A stretch of 64,000 nucleotides of DNA, from assembly GCF_016908555.1 (NCBI RefSeq), contig NZ_JAFBEE010000003.1, positions 134,134-198,133 of the forward strand, in the 5' to 3' direction. The notes beneath the pieces are model-generated. The model was not told the DNA's origin. It did not search any database and worked only from the letters and a program-made list of their open reading frames with translations. Position numbers and translations under genes: made by a program. Below, piece after piece: positions 18,576 to 27,224 of the stretch; positions within the stretch are counted from its first letter, which is position 1; every line of letters starts with the position of its first letter. Source of the stretch: Alkaliphilus hydrothermalis (GTDB lineage Bacteria; Bacillota; Clostridia; Peptostreptococcales; Natronincolaceae).

Positions 18576-19742
18576 CTACTCAAAAGTCCCCTTAACAACC
18601 GCCACTCCCTTTTCCACCAAAACCCTACCCATACCAACAACGGTATCAATCTCTAGAGTATCAGCATCCAACACAACCAAATCTGCATCCAATCCCTTTA
18701 ATAGACTTCCTTTTCTCCTCAACTTTAAAATCCTAGCAGGGTTCTGGGTAATTACCTTCAGGGCAGTCTCTAAAGGTACTCCTTCATCTATGACAGCATC
18801 CTTCACCTCTCGATACAAGGACTTTGCTAACCCAATCCCTAGCCCTATAAATTCCTTCTTATGGTTGAAAATGGGCAAGCTTCCTTGGGCATCGGAGCTA
18901 AAGCCAATATAGTCAATATCGACTCCTTGATCTAGTAAATACTTCAACCCTGCACTGGCCTTTACCTCATCTTCCTCTAGATGGTCTGGGTCAGAGCTGG
19001 TGGTTAAGTCTAAATAGCCCCCTAATTTACCAAATTCAACAGATGCCTCCGTTAGCTTTTTGCTACGGTTTACGTGGGTGGGCATGTATTGGGTGATGGG
19101 TATTTCCGTGGTCTTGATGATTTCCAATAAAGGTTCTAGCTGAGTATCTCCATCCCCTAAATGGATATTCACCACACCAGCCTTCCCCGATAGGATTCCT
19201 CCAACCCTCGCATCAGCCGACAGTCGTTTCAATTCATCCATACTTGGTTGGGAAGATCTGTGGTCGGATATGGCGATTTCCCCTACTCCAATTACCTTGT
19301 CAATCAAAATCAAATCTTCCTTAGGGCTTTCAAATAGGGTCCTAACAGGAACATCATAGGAGCCAGTATAGCAGTAGGCAGTAATTCCCTCTTCTTCTAG
19401 AGCCCTTGTCTTTGCCACTAAAGAGGTCATTGTTCTTGTCACTCCATCGGTCCCTATACATCCAACTACAGTTGTAATGCCTCCTAAGGTTAAATCCGTC
19501 AGTTGTATTTCTGGGGTTCTAGTCCTGTAGCCTCCTTCACCCCCACCCCCTAAAACATGGACATGGGAATCAATAAATCCTGGTACCACCAATTTCCCCT
19601 TTGCATCAATTACTTCTATATCAAATCCTGTAGGAAGGGATATTTCATCCGAAATCATTTCAATTTGTCCCCCAGCTATTAATATATCTTTTTTTCCAAT
19701 TTTCTCTGGTGTATAAACTATTCCGTCCTTTATTAATAACAT
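18576..19742 (-). CDS. iadA: Isoaspartyl dipeptidase (beta-aspartyl peptidase)
   Basis: A 388-residue amidohydrolase that cleaves isoaspartyl dipeptides arising from damaged proteins. The metal site starts with HVHVLGGGGEGGYRTRTPE, continues with SDHRS, HLGDGD and THVNRS, and has a late Asp in FSSDAQGS. At the position where, from memory, the E. coli enzyme has its carbamylated bridging lysine just before AISDHRS, this protein has Glu (VGEIAISDHRS). That would give a Glu-bridged metal pair. It is the last gene of a unit with the YfcC transporter, so the two probably form a peptide or amino-acid salvage pathway under sigma-54 control. Confidence 0.9.
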   Translation of the reverse strand: MLLIKDGIVYTPEKIGKKDILIAGGQIEMISDEISLPTGFDIEVIDAKGKLVVPGFIDSHVHVLGGGGEGGYRTRTPEIQLTDLTLGGITTVVGCIGTDGVTRTMTSLVAKTRALEEEGITAYCYTGSYDVPVRTLFESPKEDLILIDKVIGVGEIAISDHRSSQPSMDELKRLSADARVGGILSGKAGVVNIHLGDGDTQLEPLLEIIKTTEIPITQYMPTHVNRSKKLTEASVEFGKLGGYLDLTTSSDPDHLEEDEVKASAGLKYLLDQGVDIDYIGFSSDAQGSLPIFNHKKEFIGLGIGLAKSLYREVKDAVIDEGVPLETALKVITQNPARILKLRRKGSLLKGLDADLVVLDADTLEIDTVVGMGRVLVEKGVAVVKGTFE

Positions 19743-19778
19743 ATCCTTTTAACGCCTCCTCTTTTGAAGTTGTAAGGA

Positions 19779-19812
19779 TAGACCGTAGACTATTCCATAG
19801 CCTACGGTCTAA
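19779..19812 (-). terminator. Hairpin between yfcC and iadA
   Basis: AGACCGTAG (19780-19788) pairs with CTACGGTCT (19802-19810). The T-run on the minus side is poor, so it may be a processing or stabilising hairpin between the two genes and not a full stop. Confidence 0.55.
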
Positions 19813-19845
19813 TTTAATCATATTATGAATTTAATATATTTTATC

Positions 19846-21264
19846 CTAGAATGGTCCTAAGTGCATTAATACTGCTGGTGTTAGCAATAGACAACCAATG
19901 ATTAAGAAAATAACTTGAAGTTTAATCATCCATTTAGCCCATTGATCCCATGAGATTTTCGCCATTCCTAAAGCTCCCATCAATACTCCAGAAGTAGGAA
20001 TAATCATGTTTGTAAATCCATCACCAAATTGGAATGCCAATACAGTTGTTTGTCTTGTAATACCAACTAATTCTCCCAATGGAGCCATGATCGGCATTGT
20101 TAAAGCCGCCTGACCACTTCCAGATGGAACAAAGAAGTTGATGATTGATTGGATGAAGAACATTAAGTAAGCGGAGATTACGCTTGGAACATTTCCGATT
20201 ACACCTGCAACACTATTTAAGATGGTATCGATAATTCTACCTTCAGTAGCTAAAATGAGAGTTCCCTTTGCAAGACCTACAATAAGAGCAGCCCCTACTA
20301 AGTCCTTTGCCCCTTCGATAAACGAATCAGCAATTTCTCCAGCCTTTAATCCACCAACAATACCCGATAAGATCCCAATAGCCACAAAGATGGCAGCGAT
20401 TTCACTAATCCACCATTGCTTAATAATTACTCCAGCTACAAGAGTTGCAATACCAGCAAAGAATACTAATAATACTAAACCATGTCTTGTTGTAAACTTG
20501 CTATTCATGGCTTCATCAGTATTAATTTCTTTTCTTCTCTTTTGGTCATGCTGAAAAGTAATACTTAGTTCTGGATTTTTCTTAACTTTCGTCGCATAAT
20601 ACATTACATAGGCAACACCAATTAGGGTAGTGAATGCCCATACAAATAGACGATATCCCATACCAGAAAAAGTAGGTAATTCTGCTATTCCTTGAGCGAT
20701 TCCCACTGTAAAAGGATTTAAAAATGCCGCTGCAAATCCAATATGGGCAGCCACATAACACATGGCAATACCAGTGATGGTATCATAGCCCAGTGCTAGG
20801 GCAAGGGGTACAAAGATCGCCACAAAGGGAATGATCTCCTCTGACATTCCAAATACCGCTCCTCCTAATGAGAATAAAATCATCACTACTGGAATAATTA
20901 GTACTTCGTAACCCTTTAATCTCTTAGTAATTTTGATGATTCCCGTATCAATCGCCTTAGTCTTCTGAACAACTGCAAAGGCACCCCCAACGATTAAGAT
21001 AAATCCAATTATACTGGCACTATCTTTGATCCCCTCTAATGGAGCCTGTAGTACCTTAGTGATACCCTGCGGATTGCTGTCTACTGTATGATAAGAATCT
21101 TGAACAACTACTGTTCTACCGCTGGCATTTTCTGCCCGATCATATTCCCCTGCAGGAATTATGTAGGTCGCTAGAGCAACCAATACTAAAATTGAAAAAA
21201 TAATTACATAGGTATGGGGCACTTTAAAAGCGCTTTTCTTCTTCCCACTCGTTTTTACAGCCAT
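19846..21264 (-). CDS. yfcC: YfcC-family (C4-dicarboxylate/amino-acid carrier type) membrane transporter
   Basis: A 472-residue inner-membrane carrier with about 12 hydrophobic segments. The N-terminus KVPHTYVIIFSILVLVALAT then YIIPAGEYDR is the hallmark of the YfcC/DcuC-like family. A mirrored SGSGQAALTMPIMAPL and FTNMIIPTSG repeat lies in the C-terminal half. The substrate is not known for most members. Its location with iadA suggests uptake of peptides or acidic amino acids. Transcription is predicted from the sigma-54 promoter at 21302-21319. Confidence 0.88.
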   Translation of the reverse strand: MAVKTSGKKKSAFKVPHTYVIIFSILVLVALATYIIPAGEYDRAENASGRTVVVQDSYHTVDSNPQGITKVLQAPLEGIKDSASIIGFILIVGGAFAVVQKTKAIDTGIIKITKRLKGYEVLIIPVVMILFSLGGAVFGMSEEIIPFVAIFVPLALALGYDTITGIAMCYVAAHIGFAAAFLNPFTVGIAQGIAELPTFSGMGYRLFVWAFTTLIGVAYVMYYATKVKKNPELSITFQHDQKRRKEINTDEAMNSKFTTRHGLVLLVFFAGIATLVAGVIIKQWWISEIAAIFVAIGILSGIVGGLKAGEIADSFIEGAKDLVGAALIVGLAKGTLILATEGRIIDTILNSVAGVIGNVPSVISAYLMFFIQSIINFFVPSGSGQAALTMPIMAPLGELVGITRQTTVLAFQFGDGFTNMIIPTSGVLMGALGMAKISWDQWAKWMIKLQVIFLIIGCLLLTPAVLMHLGPF

Positions 21265-21301
21265 TAATCCTCATCCCCCTTCAATATTTGATTTGTTAAT
21301 A

Positions 21302-21319
21302 TTGCAAATATTATGCCAA
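21302..21319 (-). promoter_or_regulatory. Sigma-54 (-24/-12) promoter of yfcC-iadA
   Basis: Read on the minus strand the sequence is TTGGCATAATATTTGCAA. The invariant GG and GC are ten bases apart, matching the TGGCAY-N5-TTGCW consensus. It lies about 40 bases before the yfcC start, and a sigma-54 activator gene lies directly upstream. Confidence 0.9.
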
Positions 21320-21344
21320 TTTAGGACGAGATCGTAAAAATTGA

Positions 21345-21440
21345 GGTGGACAATAGTATTACCACCATTTTTCTATATAAATTAAAATGTAAGTGGTTTA
21401 TTTTACTATTTTTTTGGACAAGCCTCCAATGAAATAGAGG
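21345..21440 (-). promoter_or_regulatory. Candidate enhancer sites for the sigma-54 activator
   Basis: Two inverted repeats lie upstream of the -24 box: GGTGG-N12-CCACC (21345-21366) and CCTC-N10-GAGG (21423-21440). The second sits about 105 bases upstream, the usual distance for activator binding. Neither has been matched to a known site. Confidence 0.45.
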
Positions 21441-21501
21441 TTTTAATAGGTTATTATTTACAACCAAGAACAGCCTATTTATTTTACATTATTATACTTC
21501 A

Positions 21502-23565
21502 TTATCCTAAGCTAATTATTTTAGTGAGAATCTCTTTACCCCTCAAGGTAATCTTAGAACCTCTACGTCCTTTACCCTTGTTGATATAACCCAATTCTTC
21601 TAGAATATCTAGTCTATACCTTACCTTCTGCTCTGTTAATGGAAACCCCTCATCCTTCAATATACTGACTAATCTTCCCCGTCCAATATTATCACCACTA
21701 CCTCCTGCATCCTCGATTTTTTCCATAATCTTAAGAAACTCTCTAATGTCTCCATAGTTTTCTAGTTTAGTAATATCTTCATCAACATTAAGATTTATGT
21801 TGTTGTGGGGTTTGGCTTTTTGGAAAAAGTGTTTATCAGGAAGGTCCTTCAATTGAATCAAATTGTCATCACATACTGCCACCATATAGTTTATAATATT
21901 TCTTAGTTCCCTAACATTGCCATACCAATTGTATTCCGTCAGTTGTTGAACAACCTCCTGCTGTATTTTGATTTTCCCCTTCCCCTCTTGCTTTAAGAAA
22001 TAGGATAAGAGTAGCTGTAGGTCTTCCTTTCTGGTTCTTAATGGTGGTAGATGTAGGTACAAACTTTTTAAACGATGGTATAGATCCTCTCGAAATTCCC
22101 CCGTCTCGATCATCTCCAATAGGTTCTTGTTGGTGGCGGCGATAATCCGAACATCTATAGGGATATTTCGACTCCCTCCAACCCTCATCAGTTCCTTCTC
22201 CTGTAATACCCTCAAAAGTCGAGTTTGGATTTTATGGGATATATCCCCGATTTCATCTAGGAATATGGTTCCTCCGTTGGCCTGTTCGAAGAGCCCAATT
22301 TTCCCACCTTTCTTGGCCCCAGTAAAGGCCCCTTCTTCATAACCAAAGAGTTCACTTTCCACTAATTCCTCCGATAATGCACTGAAATTCACCCCTAAAA
22401 AAGGACCTTCTTTTCGCTTAGAGGAATTGTGTATTGCACTGGCAAATAGCTCTTTACCAGTACCGCTTTCTCCTTCAATCAAGATCGTATAGTCTACAGG
22501 AGCCAGTTTTTTTGCAATTGCCTTTGCCTCCTGAATCCGTTTACTTTCTCCAATAATATTATTAAAATGATATTTTGCCACATAACCCTTGTTGATGAGT
22601 TCCCGCTTCAATTTCCGCTCAATTTCCAAAGTCTCATGGGGATTTTTGAAGGTAACTACCAATAGATTAGACTCATCCATCCAAAACCTTTCCACAACAA
22701 AATCCTGTTGTCTAAAGCTCAATATTCTGCTTCTATTTTGGCATTCACCAAAGATAAAATCCTGTAAAGCTTGGTCTTGTAGATAATAGCGGATATTTTG
22801 TTGTAAAACCCTCTTTTTAGGGATTTTCAATAGGGTTTCCATGTTATCATTCATTAACTGGATGGTTCCCTTTTCGTCAGCAACAATGATGGCATCGTTC
22901 ATATTATTAATAACCATCATCAATTGCTGATTTAGGGCTGTTTTTTCACTACTATATTGGGCTAATTTTTTAGCCATTTGAATAATTTTCTTAATGTATT
23001 TCTCTGATAGAGCATCTGCCCGTTCGTCTAGAATATTTAATTTTCTAAAAATTTCCATAATAGAGGTCATATCAATGAGCCTCGGGCCAATGTCGATTAC
23101 TTCTTTGATATGAGTAGGGACTAAATGGGCCTCCCCTGGGGTGATGGCTATGGTACATTCTAAATTCACTTCTCCACCTGGATAATAGGGATAATAGTTT
23201 AAATGATCAATCCCTAGTCTCTTTAAATATTCAATGGTTTCAATTGTTGTTTCTTGAACATCATTCACCAATAGTACATTTTTCCCCTTAGGTAGCACTA
23301 GAATTTTATCAATAAAATCGTAGTTAATCATCCTACGGGCAATGACAAGGGGGATGGATTCATCCAAAACATGAACTACCTCATCCATTAGAAGTTGAGT
23401 AGATAAAACGATCAAATCCCCCGAAACCATAGACGGTAATCCTTCATCCGAAGCATAGCTCTCCACAACCCCCAGAGGATATATGAATTGTTGAATTTGT
23501 TTGTGAAGAGATATCCGTGTATCCTCCGTACCTGTAATTAAAATGACTTTTTTTGTTTCCTCCAT
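21502..23565 (-). CDS. Sigma-54-dependent transcriptional activator
   Basis: A 687-residue enhancer-binding protein. The first 190 residues form a sensor-like region I cannot name. A PAS domain follows (around VINNMNDAIIVADEKG). The AAA+ domain has GESGTGKE, GAFTGA (sigma-54 contact) and FLDEIGD. The C-terminus is unusual: not a Fis-type helix but a winged-helix-like segment (RGRLVSILKDEGFPLTEQKV then RGSKITLRGKEIL). ATG at 23565 is chosen because AGGAGG lies eight bases before it. It is transcribed toward yfcC-iadA, whose sigma-54 promoter lies just downstream, so it is the likely activator of that unit. Confidence 0.92.
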   Translation of the reverse strand: MEETKKVILITGTEDTRISLHKQIQQFIYPLGVVESYASDEGLPSMVSGDLIVLSTQLLMDEVVHVLDESIPLVIARRMINYDFIDKILVLPKGKNVLLVNDVQETTIETIEYLKRLGIDHLNYYPYYPGGEVNLECTIAITPGEAHLVPTHIKEVIDIGPRLIDMTSIMEIFRKLNILDERADALSEKYIKKIIQMAKKLAQYSSEKTALNQQLMMVINNMNDAIIVADEKGTIQLMNDNMETLLKIPKKRVLQQNIRYYLQDQALQDFIFGECQNRSRILSFRQQDFVVERFWMDESNLLVVTFKNPHETLEIERKLKRELINKGYVAKYHFNNIIGESKRIQEAKAIAKKLAPVDYTILIEGESGTGKELFASAIHNSSKRKEGPFLGVNFSALSEELVESELFGYEEGAFTGAKKGGKIGLFEQANGGTIFLDEIGDISHKIQTRLLRVLQEKELMRVGGSRNIPIDVRIIAATNKNLLEMIETGEFREDLYHRLKSLYLHLPPLRTRKEDLQLLLSYFLKQEGKGKIKIQQEVVQQLTEYNWYGNVRELRNIINYMVAVCDDNLIQLKDLPDKHFFQKAKPHNNINLNVDEDITKLENYGDIREFLKIMEKIEDAGGSGDNIGRGRLVSILKDEGFPLTEQKVRYRLDILEELGYINKGKGRRGSKITLRGKEILTKIISLG

Positions 23566-23642
23566 CACCAACACCTCCTATAAATAGAGTTCGATAGAGG
23601 GCCTTGATATTCCTTCCTCCCCTCCTGTCCCTTCCTATAGGA

Positions 23643-24407
23643 TTATTCCAGTTCTCTCGTTTTTAGTCGATGAATCGCCATCCCATTCAGTAAGACAATG
23701 TACCCTGACAATACCAACAGAGGCATAAAAACCGATGAATCTAAGTTACTTACTTTAGTGGCTGCCTCAATAAAGTAGTAGGGTAATACCTTGCTTAATG
23801 CATTTATTTTATTTAATAAGGGCATTGCCAGTAGGACCAACATTGTGATGGTGGCAACAACACCAGATTTTTTCACATAGCTACCGATACAGATTAAAAG
23901 ATGAATAATAAAAATGAAGTAGCAGGTCAAATGAAAAGCACTACTCAATGTCTGCTGCAGGGTAACCACCCCGTCTTCAAACAGCATGGCTACATAATAG
24001 TAGTTAATCGTCATGGCAATCGGAATCAAGATTGATACCAATATACTATAGTGTACACCCTTACTTAATATCACTCCTGTAAAGGATAATTCTTTTGATG
24101 TTGGCATTACAAACAAATGATTTTTAACTTCTTCTGCAACGATCCCCATCAGACTAAGGACCACAACCAAAGTTCCTAATTGTAGTATATTACCCATGTA
24201 ATTCTGCAAAGCACTGGTTTGAGTTACCTTCATAAGTTGGCTATAGTCAATCCCATCCCCTTGTGATTCCAAAATTGAAGGTAGCATCTTAAGCATCATT
24301 GGTGTAAATATTGCAAACCCAATAAATACAGAGGCTATAATGATATATCGATAGGTCCTCATTCCCTCTAAGATTTCCTTTTTAAAATAAGCTTTAAAGC
24401 TATGCAT
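23643..24407 (-). CDS. yxlG: ABC transporter permease, YxlG-like
   Basis: A 254-residue membrane protein with six hydrophobic segments and a cytoplasmic start HSFKAYFKKEILEG typical of ABC-2 permeases. It is the last gene of the sigma-Y-like operon and overlaps the ATPase by eight bases. In Bacillus the equivalent YxlFG pair lies in the sigY operon and is linked to control of sigma-Y. The assignment here rests on gene order plus family and is not certain. Confidence 0.8.
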   Translation of the reverse strand: MHSFKAYFKKEILEGMRTYRYIIIASVFIGFAIFTPMMLKMLPSILESQGDGIDYSQLMKVTQTSALQNYMGNILQLGTLVVVLSLMGIVAEEVKNHLFVMPTSKELSFTGVILSKGVHYSILVSILIPIAMTINYYYVAMLFEDGVVTLQQTLSSAFHLTCYFIFIIHLLICIGSYVKKSGVVATITMLVLLAMPLLNKINALSKVLPYYFIEAATKVSNLDSSVFMPLLVLSGYIVLLNGMAIHRLKTRELE

Positions 24408-25284
24408 TTTCCTTCACCGCCCTCATATAAATGTCCTCCAGACTGCTTTTCCTAACTTGATAGGAGGTAACCGGCTGATTATTTTCTGCCAATATTCTTA
24501 ATAACTCTGTCTTAGCAACTATTGGATTGCTAATGCCTACACTCATAACAGTTCCTTTAACCTGAATATCCTCCACCCATGCTTCAGCCAGTAGTCTCTT
24601 TGGTAAGGCTCCAATGGGGTTTTCAAACTCAATATCGTAGATTGGTAGGAGATATTCTCCTTTGATTTCTTCAAGACTACCCTCTAAAACCATTGACCCT
24701 TTATTCAAAATACCTATTCGATCAGCAATCCGCTCAAGATCGCTTAAAATATGACTGGATAGGAAAACAGTCCCCCCCTCATTCTTGAATTGTTGAATCA
24801 AGTCCAGCATTTCTTTTCTTCCCTCTGGATCTAGGGCTGAAGCTGGTTCATCCAACAGTAATATTTGAGGTTTATTAAATAGGGCCACCGCAAAACCTAG
24901 CCTTTGTCTCATCCCCCTAGAATAGCCACCTACTTTTCTCTTTGCATCCTTTTTTAACCCCACCAGTTCCAATAATTCTGCTGAACGGGTAGCAATGTTG
25001 GATTTACTAAAACCACTGATTTCTCCAATTAATTTTAAATATTCTGCTCCTGTCATATAGGTATAGAACTTTGGATCCTCTGGTAAATAGCCTATACTTC
25101 CATTTACCGATACATTTCCCTTCGTTGGTTTGATCAGGTTCGTTAATATATTAATGGTGGTTGATTTTCCTGCACCATTATGACCTAAAAACCCATAGAT
25201 CTCATTGTTTTTCACTTCAAAGTTCAGTCCCTTTAATACTTCATGTTTCCCATAGGACTTTACTAGTCCCTCTACCTTAATCAT
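24400..25284 (-). CDS. yxlF: ABC transporter ATP-binding protein, YxlF-like
   Basis: A 294-residue ATPase with Walker A GHNGAGKSTTIN, signature GYSRGMRQRLGFA, Walker B ILLLDEPASALDPEG and STHI-like switch SSHIL. ATG at 25284 is chosen because AAGGAGGGAG precedes it. It overlaps the yxlE-like gene by eight bases and the permease by eight bases. Probably exports or handles a signal linked to the ECF sigma factor of this operon. Confidence 0.85.
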   Translation of the reverse strand: MIKVEGLVKSYGKHEVLKGLNFEVKNNEIYGFLGHNGAGKSTTINILTNLIKPTKGNVSVNGSIGYLPEDPKFYTYMTGAEYLKLIGEISGFSKSNIATRSAELLELVGLKKDAKRKVGGYSRGMRQRLGFAVALFNKPQILLLDEPASALDPEGRKEMLDLIQQFKNEGGTVFLSSHILSDLERIADRIGILNKGSMVLEGSLEEIKGEYLLPIYDIEFENPIGALPKRLLAEAWVEDIQVKGTVMSVGISNPIVAKTELLRILAENNQPVTSYQVRKSSLEDIYMRAVKENA

Positions 25285-25486
25285 TGAACTCCCTCCTTCT
25301 GCCAAACAATAAGAAACTAATCGGTCCTACCACCTGAACCAATAAGATAAGACTCCAAATAACTTTTGATAGGTTTCTTACTCCCTTCTTCAAAATCAAA
25401 TAAAAACAAAATAGCTTCAAACCTAATTCTAAAACAATAAAAGGCAAGACCAATTTTATAAATTCTAATGTTGTTATATCACCCAT
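25277..25486 (-). CDS. yxlE: Small PLDc_N membrane protein, YxlE-like
   Basis: A 69-residue protein with two hydrophobic segments ending in LLFGRRREFND, the cardiolipin-synthase/phospholipase-D N-terminal type seen in YxlE. ATG at 25486 is chosen because GGAGGTG precedes it by eight bases; longer in-frame starts lack such a site and run into the repeat. Bacillus YxlE is a negative regulator of sigma-Y, so a similar role is plausible. Confidence 0.75.
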   Translation of the reverse strand: MGDITTLEFIKLVLPFIVLELGLKLFCFYLILKKGVRNLSKVIWSLILLVQVVGPISFLLFGRRREFND

Positions 25487-25530
25487 TTTTAAACACCTCC
25501 ATTTATTTTTCATATCTATAACGAAGTAGG

Positions 25531-25648
25531 TGTTCAAAAAGTTCATGGGAAAGATCAAAAAAAACCAGCCACCGCAACGTCAATTTGAATACGTAAGGGT
25601 GCTGGTCGTCATTTGAGGTAAATAATAACTCATATTTTTTCAACTAGC
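25531..25648 (+). repeat. Family A hairpin repeat inside the sigma operon
   Basis: TGTTCAAAAAGTTCATGGGA leads into ACCAGC (25564) ... GCTGGT, with an inner AACGT/ACGTAAGG pair, and then a diverged tail ending TTTTTTCAACTAGCTTA. It lies between the yxlD-like and yxlE-like genes, where a hairpin could change expression of the distal genes. Confidence 0.7.
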
Positions 25649-25930
25649 TTAATATTCGTTTTTTATTCTTTGACCACAATTGGAGCAATAATTGGCATTT
25701 GTCCTTACTTTATTACCACAATGTCCACAGTTTTCCGTTTTCATGATATATCTAGTAACTAAAATGTAAATCAACAGGGAGGTGGGAACATTAAGGCAAC
25801 CAAACAAACCCCAAATCCATTTATTTTCTCCCCTTTTGGAAGCATCGTTAAAAATCCAGCTGCCTTGTATTATTAGTATAAGGAATATTATTATCCAGAA
25901 AAGTGGATTGGTGTCATCTAAACTATACAT
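25649..25930 (-). CDS. Membrane protein with C-terminal zinc ribbon (YxlD position)
   Basis: A 93-residue protein with two hydrophobic segments (about residues 10-27 and 40-60) and a C-terminal zinc ribbon CGHCGNK ... YCSNCGQRIK. Its ATG overlaps the anti-sigma gene end by eight bases. It holds the position of Bacillus yxlD, a short membrane protein that works with YxlE against sigma-Y, though the zinc ribbon is a difference. Confidence 0.75.
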   Translation of the reverse strand: MYSLDDTNPLFWIIIFLILIIQGSWIFNDASKRGENKWIWGLFGCLNVPTSLLIYILVTRYIMKTENCGHCGNKVRTNANYCSNCGQRIKNEY

Positions 25931-26342
25931 TGTACCCCTCCTTGCGTTTGCGTCTCCATAAAATTAGGGGAAGGGTTAATGGTAATCCCATATGAAGAAT
26001 CCCTTGTAGATACAAAATCGGCTTTGCATATCCTAACATTACTAGGCCTGCAATTCCCCCTAAAAGACCACATGCCAATAGGATAAACAATGCCAATTCT
26101 CTAATATTACTCTTTTTAGCCTCTACACCCTCAGCTGTTTCCATAACATTTCTGATTATCCCATAATCAATAGGTATATCCTGGGGTTGGCTTAATGTTT
26201 CGCCCATTTCCTGTAATTCGCAACAAAACTGCATGCAACCTTCGCAATTTTTTAAATGTTCTTCCACCTCAATCGACATCTCTGCTTCCCCATAATAAAT
26301 ATCCATTAGGATTTCTTCATATTCTTTGCAGGTATTATTCAA
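25923..26342 (-). CDS. Anti-sigma factor, zinc-finger type (YxlC position)
   Basis: A 139-residue protein with an N-terminal zinc-binding anti-sigma motif HLKNCEGCMQF (His-x3-Cys-x2-Cys) near residue 29 and two C-terminal membrane segments. It starts with TTG at 26342, overlapping the sigma gene by eight bases, behind GGAGGGG. Such proteins bind the ECF sigma factor at the membrane and release it on signal. Confidence 0.85.
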   Translation of the reverse strand: MNNTCKEYEEILMDIYYGEAEMSIEVEEHLKNCEGCMQFCCELQEMGETLSQPQDIPIDYGIIRNVMETAEGVEAKKSNIRELALFILLACGLLGGIAGLVMLGYAKPILYLQGILHMGLPLTLPLILWRRKRKEGYNV

Positions 26343-26871
26343 TGTCTTCCCCTCCTTTCATGGTTTTTTGTAAGACTTTAATGGCATAGTGTAGTCTTGA
26401 GCGAATCGTTCCTATAGGACAGTCCAGTATTTCAGCTATCTCCAAATAAGAATAATCATAATAATGCTTCAATATCAAAACCACCCTTTTTTCCTCAGGA
26501 ATTTCCTTTAACACCTTCATTAAGTTTCCATATTCTATCTTTTTAATAAATTCTTCTTCTATATTATGATGGTCCACCAGTTCCATATGCTCTTCTGAGT
26601 AGACCAGTCTCTTATTCTTCCTTAGTTGATCTCGATGCAAGTTTGTTCCAATGGTAATCAACCAAGTAGAAAACTTCCCCCTGTGCTCATACTTTGAAAT
26701 ATTCAGCACAGCCTTTAGCATCGTTTCTTGAGTGAGATCATCTGCTAGAGTTGGATTTAATGTCATTTTGAGTAGATAACCCTTGAGGATGGAATAATTG
26801 CTTTGAAGAAGCTTTTCCATTGCTTTTTTATCTTGCCTCTTTGCCATTTTTACTAGCAAATGTTCCTCCAT
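26335..26871 (-). CDS. sigY: ECF RNA polymerase sigma factor, SigY-like
   Basis: A 178-residue ECF sigma factor. The region 2 core ADDLTQETMLKAVLNISKYE followed by FSTWLITIGTN recalls Bacillus SigY. Region 4 has YLEIAEILDCPIGTIRSRL. ATG at 26871 is chosen because GGGGGAG lies five bases before it; a GTG two codons upstream is less likely. It is first in a six-gene chain of overlapping reading frames: sigma, anti-sigma, zinc-ribbon membrane protein, PLDc_N protein, ABC ATPase, permease. This order equals sigY-yxlC-D-E-F-G. Confidence 0.88.
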   Translation of the reverse strand: MEEHLLVKMAKRQDKKAMEKLLQSNYSILKGYLLKMTLNPTLADDLTQETMLKAVLNISKYEHRGKFSTWLITIGTNLHRDQLRKNKRLVYSEEHMELVDHHNIEEEFIKKIEYGNLMKVLKEIPEEKRVVLILKHYYDYSYLEIAEILDCPIGTIRSRLHYAIKVLQKTMKGGEDIE

Positions 26872-26890
26872 AACCACTCCCCCAATATAT

Positions 26891-26916
26891 AACGTTTAAA
26901 TGTAGTGTAAAGTTCA
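26891..26916 (-). promoter_or_regulatory. Likely autoregulatory ECF promoter of the sigY-like operon
   Basis: Read on the minus strand: TGAACT, 16 bases, CGTT. From memory the sigma-Y recognition site in Bacillus is TGAACG-N16-CGTC. The spacing is identical and one base differs in each box. Transcription would start about 7 bases past the -10 box, giving a leader of about 13 bases that still holds the GGGGGAG ribosome site. Confidence 0.7.
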
Positions 26917-27141
26917 ATTAGAAATATAATTTCTTAACAAACTTATTATATAATATATTAAATTGAATAGAAAGCCTACATATATAAGGATGTAGACGAA
27001 GTAAAAAACTCTATTCTATTGAAAAGTCTTAGTCTTAGGATTCAAGGAAGATGAAAAATCCATTAAGCATAGTACCATATACAGAACTACCTAAGTTGTA
27101 CTATCATTAAATTAATGGTTCTGAAGAAAATAAGAAATCAG

Positions 27142-27170
27142 TTGAATTGATTATATATTTGAAATATGAT
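27142..27170 (+). promoter_or_regulatory. Likely larE promoter
   Basis: TTGAAT (27142-27147) and TATGAT (27165-27170) are 17 bases apart, 54 bases before the larE start. The remainder of the divergent gap 26917-27141 holds no ORF. It contains a stretch near 27020-27060 that may be a worn family A repeat. Confidence 0.6.
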
Positions 27171-27224
27171 AAGCTATAGTATTATACATACCTATTAACA
27201 TGACTATATTAAGGAGGTTTAATG

